From contig NZ_SNYO01000008.1 in the NCBI RefSeq assembly GCF_004363095.1, forward strand, positions 186,001 to 250,000: 64,000 nt of DNA, read 5' to 3'. Made by a program: the position numbers and the translations under genes. This document shows, piece by piece, positions 57,548-64,000 of the stretch. The stretch comes from Actinomycetospora succinea (GTDB lineage Bacteria > Actinomycetota > Actinomycetes > Mycobacteriales > Pseudonocardiaceae). Every line of letters starts with the position of its first letter. Position 1 is the first letter of the stretch. The notes beneath the pieces were generated by a model. That model made no database searches and was not told the DNA's origin. It was given only the letters and a program-made list of their open reading frames with translations.

Positions 57548-59110
57548 GTGACCGGCACGACGGAGGCCCCGCAGGTGCCTGCTGCCGTGCCCCCCTCCGG
57601 ATCCCACGACGCCCCCGCCGTGACGCCGCCCGGCGCGCAGCCTCCCCCGCCGACGCCCGACGAGCGCCGCCGCCTGCGGATCGTGCGCCGCTTCGGCACC
57701 ACCGGCGCGCTGCTCATGGCCGTCGGCGCGCTGGGGTGCGGGGCGACGCCGGCCCCGGCCTACAACCCGCTGCTCGGCACCCGCGTGCTCGGGCTGTGGG
57801 GCCGGATGCCGACGGTCTCGCTGACGCTCGCCTACATCGGCATGGGCATGCTCGTGCTCGCCTGGCTGTGGCTCGGGCGGCTCGCCTGGCCCGGCCGCGT
57901 GCGCCTCTCGGTGCGCCAGCTGACGCGCATCCTCGTCATGTGGATGGCGCCGCTGGCCGTCGCGCCGCCGCTGTTCTCCACCGACGTCTACGGCTACCTC
58001 TCCCAGGCCGAGGTCGTCTCCCGGGGCTTCGACCCCTACATCTACGGCGCCGCGCAGGCCCTCGGGCTCTCCGACCCGTTGGTCGCGAGCATCCCGACGA
58101 TCTGGCGGACCACGCCCTCGCCGTACGGGCCCGGCTTCCTGACGTTCGGGCGCCTCATCACCGGCATCGCGGGCGACGACATCGTGCTCGGCGTCTACCT
58201 GCACCGCGCGCTCGCGCTCGCCTCGCTGGGCCTCGTGATCTGGGCGGTGCCGCACCTCGCCCGCCGCGCCGGCGTCGAGCCGATCGCCGCGCTGTGGCTC
58301 GCGATCAGCCCTCTGGTCCTGTTCCACCTGGTCAGCGGCATCCACAACGACGCGATCATGCTGGGCGTCGTCCTCGCCGGCATGGAGATCGGCATGCGGC
58401 GCTCCTGGGTGCTCGGCGCGCTGCTGATCGGGCTCGGCGCCTCCGGGAAGATCCCCGCCGTGGTGGCCCTCGGCTTCCTCGCCGCGCACGTCGCCCACGA
58501 ACGGGGCGGCGGGTTCGCGCGCCTCGTGCGCTACGGCGCGGGCTGCTCGGCGCTCGGGCTGGGGATGGTCGTCGCCGTCTCGGTCGGCAGCGGGCTGGGA
58601 TTCGGATGGATCCAGGCCCTCGCGGTGCCGAACCTGCTGCGCAGCTGGCTCTCGGTCACCACCGACCTCGGCGTGCTCGGCGGCTGGCTCGGCGGGATCC
58701 TCGGCCTCGGCGACCACACCGACGCCGTCCTCGACCTCACGCGCGCCGCCGGGCTCGGCGTCGCCGCCCTGGTGTGCGTGCTGCTGGTGTTCATGGTGCT
58801 GAACGGGCGCCTGCACGCCGTCGCGGGCATGGGCTACGGGTTCGGCGCGGTGTTCCTCGCCGGGCCGGTGCTGCACCCCTGGTACCTGCTGTGGGCCGTC
58901 GTCCCGCTGGCCGCGTCGGTGCGCAACCCGAAGATCCGCGGGTTCGCCGTCGCCATCTGTGCGATCGTCGCCCTCCTGGTGCCGCCCACGGGCGCCGACT
59001 TCTCGTTCCGCACCTACCAGCTGCCCATGGCCATCACGGCCGCGGCGCTGCTCGCGCTGGTCCCGCTCGTCGCCGTGCGCGGGCGCGTGACGCGCACACC
59101 GGCCACCTAG
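57548..59110 (+). CDS. mptB: MptB-like alpha-(1->6)-mannopyranosyltransferase
   Basis: This 520-aa GT-C membrane glycosyltransferase has about 12 hydrophobic segments. The catalytic Asp is in the first large loop (LFSTDVYGYLSQAE). The conserved IPTIWRTTPSPYGPG, HLVSGIHNDAIM and HPWYLLWAVVPL segments follow. It uses polyprenyl-phosphate-mannose to extend lipomannan-type glycans outside the membrane. GTG 57548 is chosen; a Pro-rich cytoplasmic tail of about 60 residues precedes TM1, and further upstream starts are open. It matches Rv1459c and is divergent from sufR. Confidence 0.88.
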   Translation: MTGTTEAPQVPAAVPPSGSHDAPAVTPPGAQPPPPTPDERRRLRIVRRFGTTGALLMAVGALGCGATPAPAYNPLLGTRVLGLWGRMPTVSLTLAYIGMGMLVLAWLWLGRLAWPGRVRLSVRQLTRILVMWMAPLAVAPPLFSTDVYGYLSQAEVVSRGFDPYIYGAAQALGLSDPLVASIPTIWRTTPSPYGPGFLTFGRLITGIAGDDIVLGVYLHRALALASLGLVIWAVPHLARRAGVEPIAALWLAISPLVLFHLVSGIHNDAIMLGVVLAGMEIGMRRSWVLGALLIGLGASGKIPAVVALGFLAAHVAHERGGGFARLVRYGAGCSALGLGMVVAVSVGSGLGFGWIQALAVPNLLRSWLSVTTDLGVLGGWLGGILGLGDHTDAVLDLTRAAGLGVAALVCVLLVFMVLNGRLHAVAGMGYGFGAVFLAGPVLHPWYLLWAVVPLAASVRNPKIRGFAVAICAIVALLVPPTGADFSFRTYQLPMAITAAALLALVPLVAVRGRVTRTPAT

Positions 59111-59120
59111 GCTGTCGGGC

Positions 59121-60050
59121 GTGTCCGGATCCGCAGGCGCGCTGGAGGTGCGCGACCTCGTCGTGCGCTACCAGGGCCGGCCGGCCGTGGACGGGCTCGA
59201 CCTGGACCTCGCGCCGGGCCAGGTGCTCGCCCTGCTCGGGCCCAACGGCGCCGGCAAGACCACCACCGTCGAGGTCTGCGAGGGCCTGCGCACCCGTGAC
59301 GCGGGCCAGGTCCGGGTGCTCGGCACCGACCCGGCCGGCGCGCCCGACGCCCTGCGCGCCCGCATCGGCGTGATGCCGCAGGGCGGCGGCGCGTACCCCG
59401 GCGTGCGCGTGCGCGAGATGGTCGGCCTCGTCGCCACCTGCTCGGCGAACCCCCTCGACCCCGACTGGCTCGTCGAGACGCTCGGCCTCGCCGCCTGCGC
59501 CCGCAAGCCCTACAAGCGCCTGTCGGTGGGCCAGCAGCAGCGCCTCGCCCTCGCGTGCGCCGTCGTCGGGCGCCCCGAGCTGGTGTTCCTCGACGAGCCC
59601 ACCGCGAGCCTCGACCCGCAGGGCCGCCGCCTCGTCTGGGACCTCGTGCGGGCCCTGCGCGCCGACGGCGTCGCGGTGCTGCTGACCACGCACCTCATGC
59701 AGGAGGCCGAGACCCTCGCCGACCACATCGTGATCATCGACCACGGGCGATCGGTCGCCGAGGGCAGCCCGGACACGTTGACCGCCGCCGGCGCCGACCG
59801 CGAGCTGCGCTTCCGCGCCGCCGCGGGCATGGACCTGCGCCTGCTCGCCGACGCGCTCCCCGAGGGCTGCACGGTGTCGGAGCCGAGCGCGGGCAGCTAC
59901 CTCGTCGAGGGCTCCATCGACCCGCAGGTCCTGTCCACGGTGACGTCGTGGTGCGCGCGCCAGGGTGTGCTCGCCGACGACCTGCGCGTCGCGCGCCGCA
60001 GCCTCGAGGACGTGTTCCTGGAGCTCACGGGGAGAGAGTTGCGGTCGTGA
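59121..60050 (+). CDS. ABC transporter ATP-binding protein
   Basis: The 309-aa ATPase has Walker A GPNGAGKTT at about 37-45, Q-loop MPQGGG, signature LSVGQQQRLALA (a variant with Val for Gly) and Walker B LVFLDEPTASLD. It belongs to the DrrA/CcmA-type drug or polymer exporters. GTG 59121 starts 10 bases after mptB. The permease gene overlaps it by 4 bases. Equivalent to Rv1458c, whose substrate is not settled. Confidence 0.93.
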   Translation: MSGSAGALEVRDLVVRYQGRPAVDGLDLDLAPGQVLALLGPNGAGKTTTVEVCEGLRTRDAGQVRVLGTDPAGAPDALRARIGVMPQGGGAYPGVRVREMVGLVATCSANPLDPDWLVETLGLAACARKPYKRLSVGQQQRLALACAVVGRPELVFLDEPTASLDPQGRRLVWDLVRALRADGVAVLLTTHLMQEAETLADHIVIIDHGRSVAEGSPDTLTAAGADRELRFRAAAGMDLRLLADALPEGCTVSEPSAGSYLVEGSIDPQVLSTVTSWCARQGVLADDLRVARRSLEDVFLELTGRELRS

Positions 60051-60817
60051 CGTTCTCCCCCGGCACCTTCACCCCGGCGCCCGGTCGCGGACAGCTGGGC
60101 CGGATGCTCGCCACGCAGGTGGTCCTCGAGACCAAGCTGGCGCTGCGCCAGGGCGAGCAGGTCCTGCTGACGCTGATCATCCCGCTCGCGCTGCTCGTCG
60201 GGCTCACGCTGCTGCGGGTCGTCCCGCTGCCCGAGCCGCGGGCGACGTCCGCGCTCGGCACGGTCCTGGCGCTCGCGATCATGTCGACGGCGTTCACGAG
60301 CCAGGCGATCTCGCTGGGCTTCGACCGCCGCTACGGGGTGCTGCGCCGGCTCGCGGCCACCGCGGTCCCCCGCTGGCTGATCGTGTGCGGGCGCCTCGGC
60401 GGGATGGCCGCCGTGGTGCTCGTGCAGGTCGTGGTGCTCGCGGTCGTCGCGATCGCGCTGGGCTGGCGGCCGGGCGCGGGATCGCCGGGCTGGGTGTGCC
60501 TGCTCATCGTGCTCGGCACGGCGGCGTTCGGCGCCGTCGGCGTGCTGCTCGGCGGGACGCTGCGCGCCGAGCTCACGCTCGCCGTCGCCAACGTCGTCTG
60601 GTTCGTCCTGCTGTTCGCGGGCGGGGTGCTCGTGCCCGCCGCCGCGCTGCCCGGGCCGCTCGCCACCGTCGTGCAGCTCCTGCCGTCCGGGGCGCTCGCG
60701 GAGGGCCTGCGCACGGCACTCGCCGGCGGCACGCCGTCGCTCGGGCACGTCGTCGTCCTGCTCGTCTGGACGCTCGTCGCGGGCGGCGTCGCCACCCGCA
60801 CCGTGCGTTGGAGCTGA
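60047..60817 (+). CDS. ABC-2 type permease
   Basis: This 256-aa membrane protein has six hydrophobic segments and the ABC-2 layout: LETKLALRQGEQVLLTLIIP at the start, then a central FDRRYGVLRRLAATAVPR. It forms the channel for the ATPase encoded just upstream (GTGA overlap). Equivalent to Rv1457c. The neighbours ctaA and mptB suggest export of a cell-envelope or heme-related product, without proof. Confidence 0.92.
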   Translation: MTFSPGTFTPAPGRGQLGRMLATQVVLETKLALRQGEQVLLTLIIPLALLVGLTLLRVVPLPEPRATSALGTVLALAIMSTAFTSQAISLGFDRRYGVLRRLAATAVPRWLIVCGRLGGMAAVVLVQVVVLAVVAIALGWRPGAGSPGWVCLLIVLGTAAFGAVGVLLGGTLRAELTLAVANVVWFVLLFAGGVLVPAAALPGPLATVVQLLPSGALAEGLRTALAGGTPSLGHVVVLLVWTLVAGGVATRTVRWS

Positions 60818-60847
60818 CTCCCTACGACGCGACGTAGGATCACGCCT

Positions 60848-61816
60848 GTGCTGGAGCGTCTCCCCGCCACACCGCCCCGGCTGATGCACGGCCTCGCGAT
60901 GGCCGCCGTCGTCGGCCAGGCCGGGATCGCGGTCACCGGTGCCGTCGTCCGCGTGACCGGGTCCGGGCTCGGGTGCCCGACCTGGCCCGAGTGCTTCCCG
61001 GGCAGCCTCGTCCCGGTGCCGCACCCGGAGATCGCGGTGCTGCACCAGTGGGTCGAGTTCGGCAACCGCCTGCTCGGGATCGCCCTCGTGCTGATCACCG
61101 GCGCCTGCCTGCTCGCCGCCCTCAACGTCCGGCCCCGCCGCGGGCGCCTGATCCTGCTCGCCGCGACGATGCCGCTCGGCGTCGTCGCCCAGGCCGTCAT
61201 CGGCGGCGTCACCGTGCTCACCGGCCTGGCCTGGTACACCGTCGCGCCGCACTTCCTCGTGACGATCCCGCTGATCTGGCTCGCGGTGCTGCTGGTGCGC
61301 GAGTCCTCCCCCGCCGCCCTGGCCACGCCGCCCGGCACGCCGTGGCGCCCCGCCGTCCCGCAGGCACTACGCGGGCTGCTCGCCGTCACCTCGGTGGTGC
61401 TCGTCGCCCTGCTCGTCGCGGGCACGCTCGTCACCGCGGCCGGCCCGCACGGCGGCGACGCCGCGACCCCGCGCCTCGAGGCCGTGCCCCTCCCGACGCT
61501 CGCGACGGCCCACGCCCACCTGCTCTTCGCGTTCCTCGGCCTGCTCGTCGGCGTGGGCTTCATGGCGCACGCCGTGACCGTGCCGCGCGCGGTGATCCTG
61601 CGCTTCCGGGTGCTCGTCGTCCTCACCCTCGCGCAGGGCGCGCTCGGCGGGATCCAGTACGCCCTCGGCGTCCCGGAGCTGCTCGTGGCCCTGCACGTCC
61701 TCGGGGCCGTGGTCACCGTGGCCGCGGCCGCCTGGCTCTGGTCCGCGACGGCCGAGCCCGACCCGGCGCCCGACCCCGTCGACAGCCCCGCCCCCGCGCT
61801 GGCCGGGCGGTCCTGA
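60848..61816 (+). CDS. ctaA: Heme A synthase CtaA (COX15)
   Basis: The 322-aa protein has eight hydrophobic segments and the CtaA signatures TGAVVRVTGSGLGCPTWPEC, HQWVEFGNRLLG, GGVTVLTGL, AHAHLLFAFLG and LHVLGAVVTVAAAAW. It oxidises heme O to heme A for cytochrome aa3 oxidase, using a di-heme site with conserved His residues. GTG 60848 starts 30 bases after the permease gene. It matches Rv1456c. Confidence 0.94.
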   Translation: MLERLPATPPRLMHGLAMAAVVGQAGIAVTGAVVRVTGSGLGCPTWPECFPGSLVPVPHPEIAVLHQWVEFGNRLLGIALVLITGACLLAALNVRPRRGRLILLAATMPLGVVAQAVIGGVTVLTGLAWYTVAPHFLVTIPLIWLAVLLVRESSPAALATPPGTPWRPAVPQALRGLLAVTSVVLVALLVAGTLVTAAGPHGGDAATPRLEAVPLPTLATAHAHLLFAFLGLLVGVGFMAHAVTVPRAVILRFRVLVVLTLAQGALGGIQYALGVPELLVALHVLGAVVTVAAAAWLWSATAEPDPAPDPVDSPAPALAGRS

Positions 61817-61818
61817 CC

Positions 61819-62784
61819 GTGCACGCGATCCAGGTCTCGCAGCTCGGCGGCCCTGAGGTCCTCGACCCCACCGACCTGCCCGACCCCGAGCCGGGCGAGG
61901 GCCAGGCACTCGTCGAGCTCGCGGCCGTCGGCGTCAACTACATCGACACCTACTTTCGCACCGGCATCTACCCCATGCCGCTGCCCTTCGTCCCCGGTGT
62001 CGAGGGCGGCGGCACGGTGCGCGCTGTCGGCCCGGGCGTCACCACCGTCGCGCCCGGCGACCGCGTCGCCTGGACCAACACCCTCGGCGCCTACGCGACG
62101 CTCGCGGTGGTCCCGGAGACCGACCTCGTGGTCGTCCCCGACGCCGTCGACCTCGAGACCGCGACCGCCGTGGCCCTGCAGGGCATGACCGCGCACTACC
62201 TGCTCCACGACACCTACCCCGTCGCGCCCGGCGACGACGTCCTCGTGCACGCCGGGGCGGGCGGCATGGGCCTGCTGCTCTGTCAGATGGCGCGCTCGCT
62301 GGGCGCCCGGGTCATCGCGACCACCTCGTCGCCCGAGAAGGACGCCCTGGCCCGCGAGGCCGGCGCCGACGAGACCCTGCGCTACGGCGACGACCTCGCC
62401 GACCGTGTCCGCGCTCTGACCGGCGGCGAGGGCGTCGCGGTGGTCTACGACGGCGTCGGCGCCTCGACCTTCGACGCCTCTCTCGCCAGCCTGCGCATCC
62501 GGGGCGTGCTGGCCCTCTACGGCGCCGCCAGCGGCCCGGTCCCGCCCGTCGACCCGCAGCGCCTCAACAGCGGCGGCTCGCTCTACCTCACCCGCCCGTC
62601 GCTGCACTGGCACGTCCGCACCCCCGAGATGCTCGCGGCGCGCGCCTCGGCGGTGTTCTCGGCGGTGGCCGCGGGCGATCTCTCCGTGCGGATCGGCGGC
62701 CGCTACGCCCTCGACGACGCCGCGACGGCCCACCGCGACCTCGAGTCCCGCCGCACGACGGGCAAGCTCCTGCTGCGGCCCTGA
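61819..62784 (+). CDS. qor: NADPH:quinone oxidoreductase, Qor type
   Basis: The 321-aa zinc-free medium-chain dehydrogenase has VGVNYIDTYFRTGIYP at about 38-53, PGVEGGGTVRAVG, VHAGAGGMGLLLCQMAR for NADPH and VVYDGVGASTFDASL. No structural or catalytic zinc Cys cluster is present, which fits quinone reductase. Start GTG 61819 lies 2 bases after the ctaA stop. It matches Rv1454c and ends the conserved block. A repeat copy follows at once. Confidence 0.93.
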   Translation: MHAIQVSQLGGPEVLDPTDLPDPEPGEGQALVELAAVGVNYIDTYFRTGIYPMPLPFVPGVEGGGTVRAVGPGVTTVAPGDRVAWTNTLGAYATLAVVPETDLVVVPDAVDLETATAVALQGMTAHYLLHDTYPVAPGDDVLVHAGAGGMGLLLCQMARSLGARVIATTSSPEKDALAREAGADETLRYGDDLADRVRALTGGEGVAVVYDGVGASTFDASLASLRIRGVLALYGAASGPVPPVDPQRLNSGGSLYLTRPSLHWHVRTPEMLAARASAVFSAVAAGDLSVRIGGRYALDDAATAHRDLESRRTTGKLLLRP

Positions 62785-62795
62785 GGGGCGCCCGG

Positions 62796-62853
62796 CGAAC
62801 GGCACCTTCGGCAGGCCGCGACGCTGTTCGATCATGCCGAGCGTGCCGCTCGC
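62796..62853 (-). repeat. 58-bp palindromic repeat, copy 3 (minus orientation)
   Basis: Read on the minus strand it is GCGAGCGGCACGCTCGGCAT, the GATCGA core, then GGCCTGCCGAAGGTGCCG. It starts 11 bases after the qor stop and overlaps the last codons and stop of the endonuclease-like gene. Part of that protein's C-terminus (ERAARSA) is therefore repeat-derived. Confidence 0.8.
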
Positions 62854-63716
62854 TCAGCCGTCCGCACCTCCAGGGCCTCCCGCACCCGCGCAGCAAAGGT
62901 CGCCGGCCGCCGGTAGAGGTCCTCCCACGTCGCCGGGATGACGAGCCACCCGGCGGCGCCGAGCACAGCCCACCGCTCCTGGTCGCGGCGCCACTGTTCG
63001 GGGTCCGTCCGGTGGAGGTCGCCCTGGTACTCGACAGCGACCTTGAGCTCCGGCCATCCCAGGTCCACGTGGGGGACCCACGCCGCGCGCACCCCCGGCA
63101 CGGGACACTGCACCACCGGACGCGGGATCCCGTGCTCGACGAGCACCAACCGCAGGCGGGTCTCCGGTGGGCTCCCCGACCCCGGCTCTGCGGCCTCGAC
63201 GGCCGGCGCGAGCCGCCGGTGTCCCCGGGGACGCGAGCGGCCGCCGACGTGCTCGAGGATCGCCTCGGGCTCGAACTCACCCACAGCCGCCAACGCGTCG
63301 AGCGCGACGACGCCCTCGACGAAGTCCACGGCTCGCACGAGGTCGTAGGCCGTGCGCAATGGCGAGGTCACCGACACCCCGTCGACGACGACGATCTCGT
63401 CGGGACGCAGGAGGTCCTGCCGGAGGAGCAGGCCCGGTCGCGGGCGATGGCGGCGCGGACCGACGACGAGGTCGACCGGCGCGTCCCGCGGCGCGCAGTC
63501 GGCGCCGTGCAGTGCGGCCGCCGCGTAGCCGCCGATCACCGCATCGTCGACGAGCAGCGCCGCGGCATGCGCCCGCGACACGAGGTCGTCGGGCGCCGCC
63601 ACGGCGACGTGGGTGCCGCGGAACGGGCTACGGAAGCCGGGGCCCGCGAGCCTGCCCCGTGTCGGGGCGCCGGCCTGGCGCGCGTCGCGGGTCCGGAAGG
63701 GTCGAGTGGTGTCCAC
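62832..63716 (-). CDS. AbiEi-like plus DUF559 endonuclease-like protein
   Basis: The 294-aa protein has an N-terminal half like AbiEi-type antitoxin/transcriptional proteins: AVIGGYAAAALHGADC, then a PVDLVVGPRRHRP strand and TSPLRTAYDLVR. The C-terminal half has the DUF559/very-short-patch-repair-like nuclease pattern. There HGIPRPVVQCPVPG and VDLGWPELKVAVEYQGDLHR are followed by QWRRDQERWAVLGAAGWLV. Glu and Asp of that pattern are present. Such proteins occur in many copies in actinobacteria, and the role is unknown. The gene lies between repeat copies and an IS transposase. Confidence 0.82.
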   Translation of the reverse strand: MDTTRPFRTRDARQAGAPTRGRLAGPGFRSPFRGTHVAVAAPDDLVSRAHAAALLVDDAVIGGYAAAALHGADCAPRDAPVDLVVGPRRHRPRPGLLLRQDLLRPDEIVVVDGVSVTSPLRTAYDLVRAVDFVEGVVALDALAAVGEFEPEAILEHVGGRSRPRGHRRLAPAVEAAEPGSGSPPETRLRLVLVEHGIPRPVVQCPVPGVRAAWVPHVDLGWPELKVAVEYQGDLHRTDPEQWRRDQERWAVLGAAGWLVIPATWEDLYRRPATFAARVREALEVRTAERAARSA

Positions 63717-63760
63717 ACGGGATTGGAGACGCGAGGAGCCCGATCGGTTCCCTCACGCTC

Positions 63761-63818
63761 CGAGGAGCACGTTGCGCATGGTCCACAGGCCTCGGCGCCT
63801 GCCGAAGGTGCTTCTCGC
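63761..63818 (+). repeat. 58-bp palindromic repeat, copy 4
   Basis: GAGCACGTTGCGCATGGTC forms the left arm and GCCTGCCGAAGGTGCTTCTCG the right arm. It is more diverged than copy 5, which lies 25 bases further on in the same orientation. Confidence 0.75.
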
Positions 63819-63843
63819 CGACCCGGCCCGCGAGCCCGGAGCC

Positions 63844-63902
63844 GCGAGCGGCACGTTCCGCATGATCGAGAGGCGTCCAGGCCTGCCGAACGTGCCCCTC
63901 GC
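63844..63902 (+). repeat. 58-bp palindromic repeat, copy 5
   Basis: The left arm is GCGAGCGGCACGTTCCGCAT and the right arm is GCCTGCCGAACGTGCCCCTC with GC. The core is GATCGAGAGGCGTCCAG. The arms pair over about 18 of 20 bases. It ends 11 bases before the transposase stop, at the edge of the IS element. Confidence 0.8.
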
Positions 63903-63913
63903 GCCGCCGAGAC

Positions 63914-64000
63914 CTAGATGTACTGACCGGACAGGTTGGTCAAGCGGGTGATCGGGGGTCGCCGCTCGGTGGCGCTGTGGGGCCGGTGGTGGTTGTACTC
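63914..64000 (-). mobile_element. IS481-type transposase, C-terminal fragment (cut by window edge)
   Basis: Only the last 28 residues are in the window. They read YNHHRPHSATERRPP and then TNLSGQYI. YNHHRPH is the conserved end of the DDE integrase core of IS481/IS3-family transposases, and a terminal LTNLSGQY is typical of IS481 proteins. The rest of the element lies to the right. The terminal inverted repeat should fall in 63903-63913 or inside copy 5 and was not identified. Confidence 0.85.

Overview
The window is chromosomal DNA of a very GC-rich actinobacterium, most likely of the family Pseudonocardiaceae (Pseudonocardia or Actinomycetospora type). The evidence is the extreme G/C bias at third codon positions, the frequent GTG starts with 4-base ATGA/GTGA gene overlaps, the XRE-DUF397 gene pair, an ergothioneine operon, and a backbone that follows the Mycobacterium tuberculosis order Rv1454c-Rv1486c in reverse. 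The genus is inference; no rRNA or tRNA gene was seen.

Backbone. From left to right the conserved blocks are: hemH-inhA-fabG (4.6-7.2 kb), the VWA/DUF58/MoxR set (8.5-11.6 kb), a RipA-like NlpC/P60 hydrolase and aconitase (11.8-16.4 kb), a small HTH protein with an ABC-F ATPase (43.2-45.2 kb), the complete SUF iron-sulfur operon sufR-B-D-C-S-U-DUF59 (51.0-57.3 kb), and divergently mptB, an ABC transporter pair, ctaA and qor (57.5-62.8 kb). Relative to the mycobacterial order two blocks are inserted: about 26 kb between aconitase and the HTH gene, and about 5 kb between the ABC-F gene and the suf operon.

Inserted and accessory genes. At 0.9-3.5 kb a lactonase-like metallo-hydrolase, a HOT-type iron alcohol dehydrogenase and a His-tailed FmdB protein form an operon that could handle gamma-butyrolactone/gamma-hydroxybutyrate. 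The 16.5-33 kb stretch holds a siderophore-interacting protein with a candidate iron box, class I aldolase, a HAD phosphatase, two efflux adaptors facing a DHA2 transporter, a choline/carnitine acyltransferase with a 2-oxoglutarate oxygenase, and an overlapping operon of aldehyde dehydrogenase, APC permease and a clear choline oxidase (choline to glycine betaine). At 31-36.5 kb lie two methyltransferases, an XRE-DUF397-Cys-rich module with twin operator-like palindromes, and three consecutive Roadblock-like genes. The egtABCD operon (36.5-41.1 kb) makes most of the ergothioneine pathway, without egtE. At 45-51 kb are an SDR, an unknown protein coupled to a lone lycopene-cyclase-like flavoprotein, an Rv1636-like universal stress protein coupled to a class III adenylyl cyclase, and a PadR-controlled membrane protein.

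Repeats and edges. A palindromic element of about 58 bp occurs five times (positions 1, 49.4 kb, 62.8 kb and twice near 63.8 kb). A second 39-bp repeat lies just behind two minus-strand genes. A related set of long hairpins serves as likely terminators. The right edge cuts an IS481-type transposase. No CRISPR array, prophage or origin was seen.
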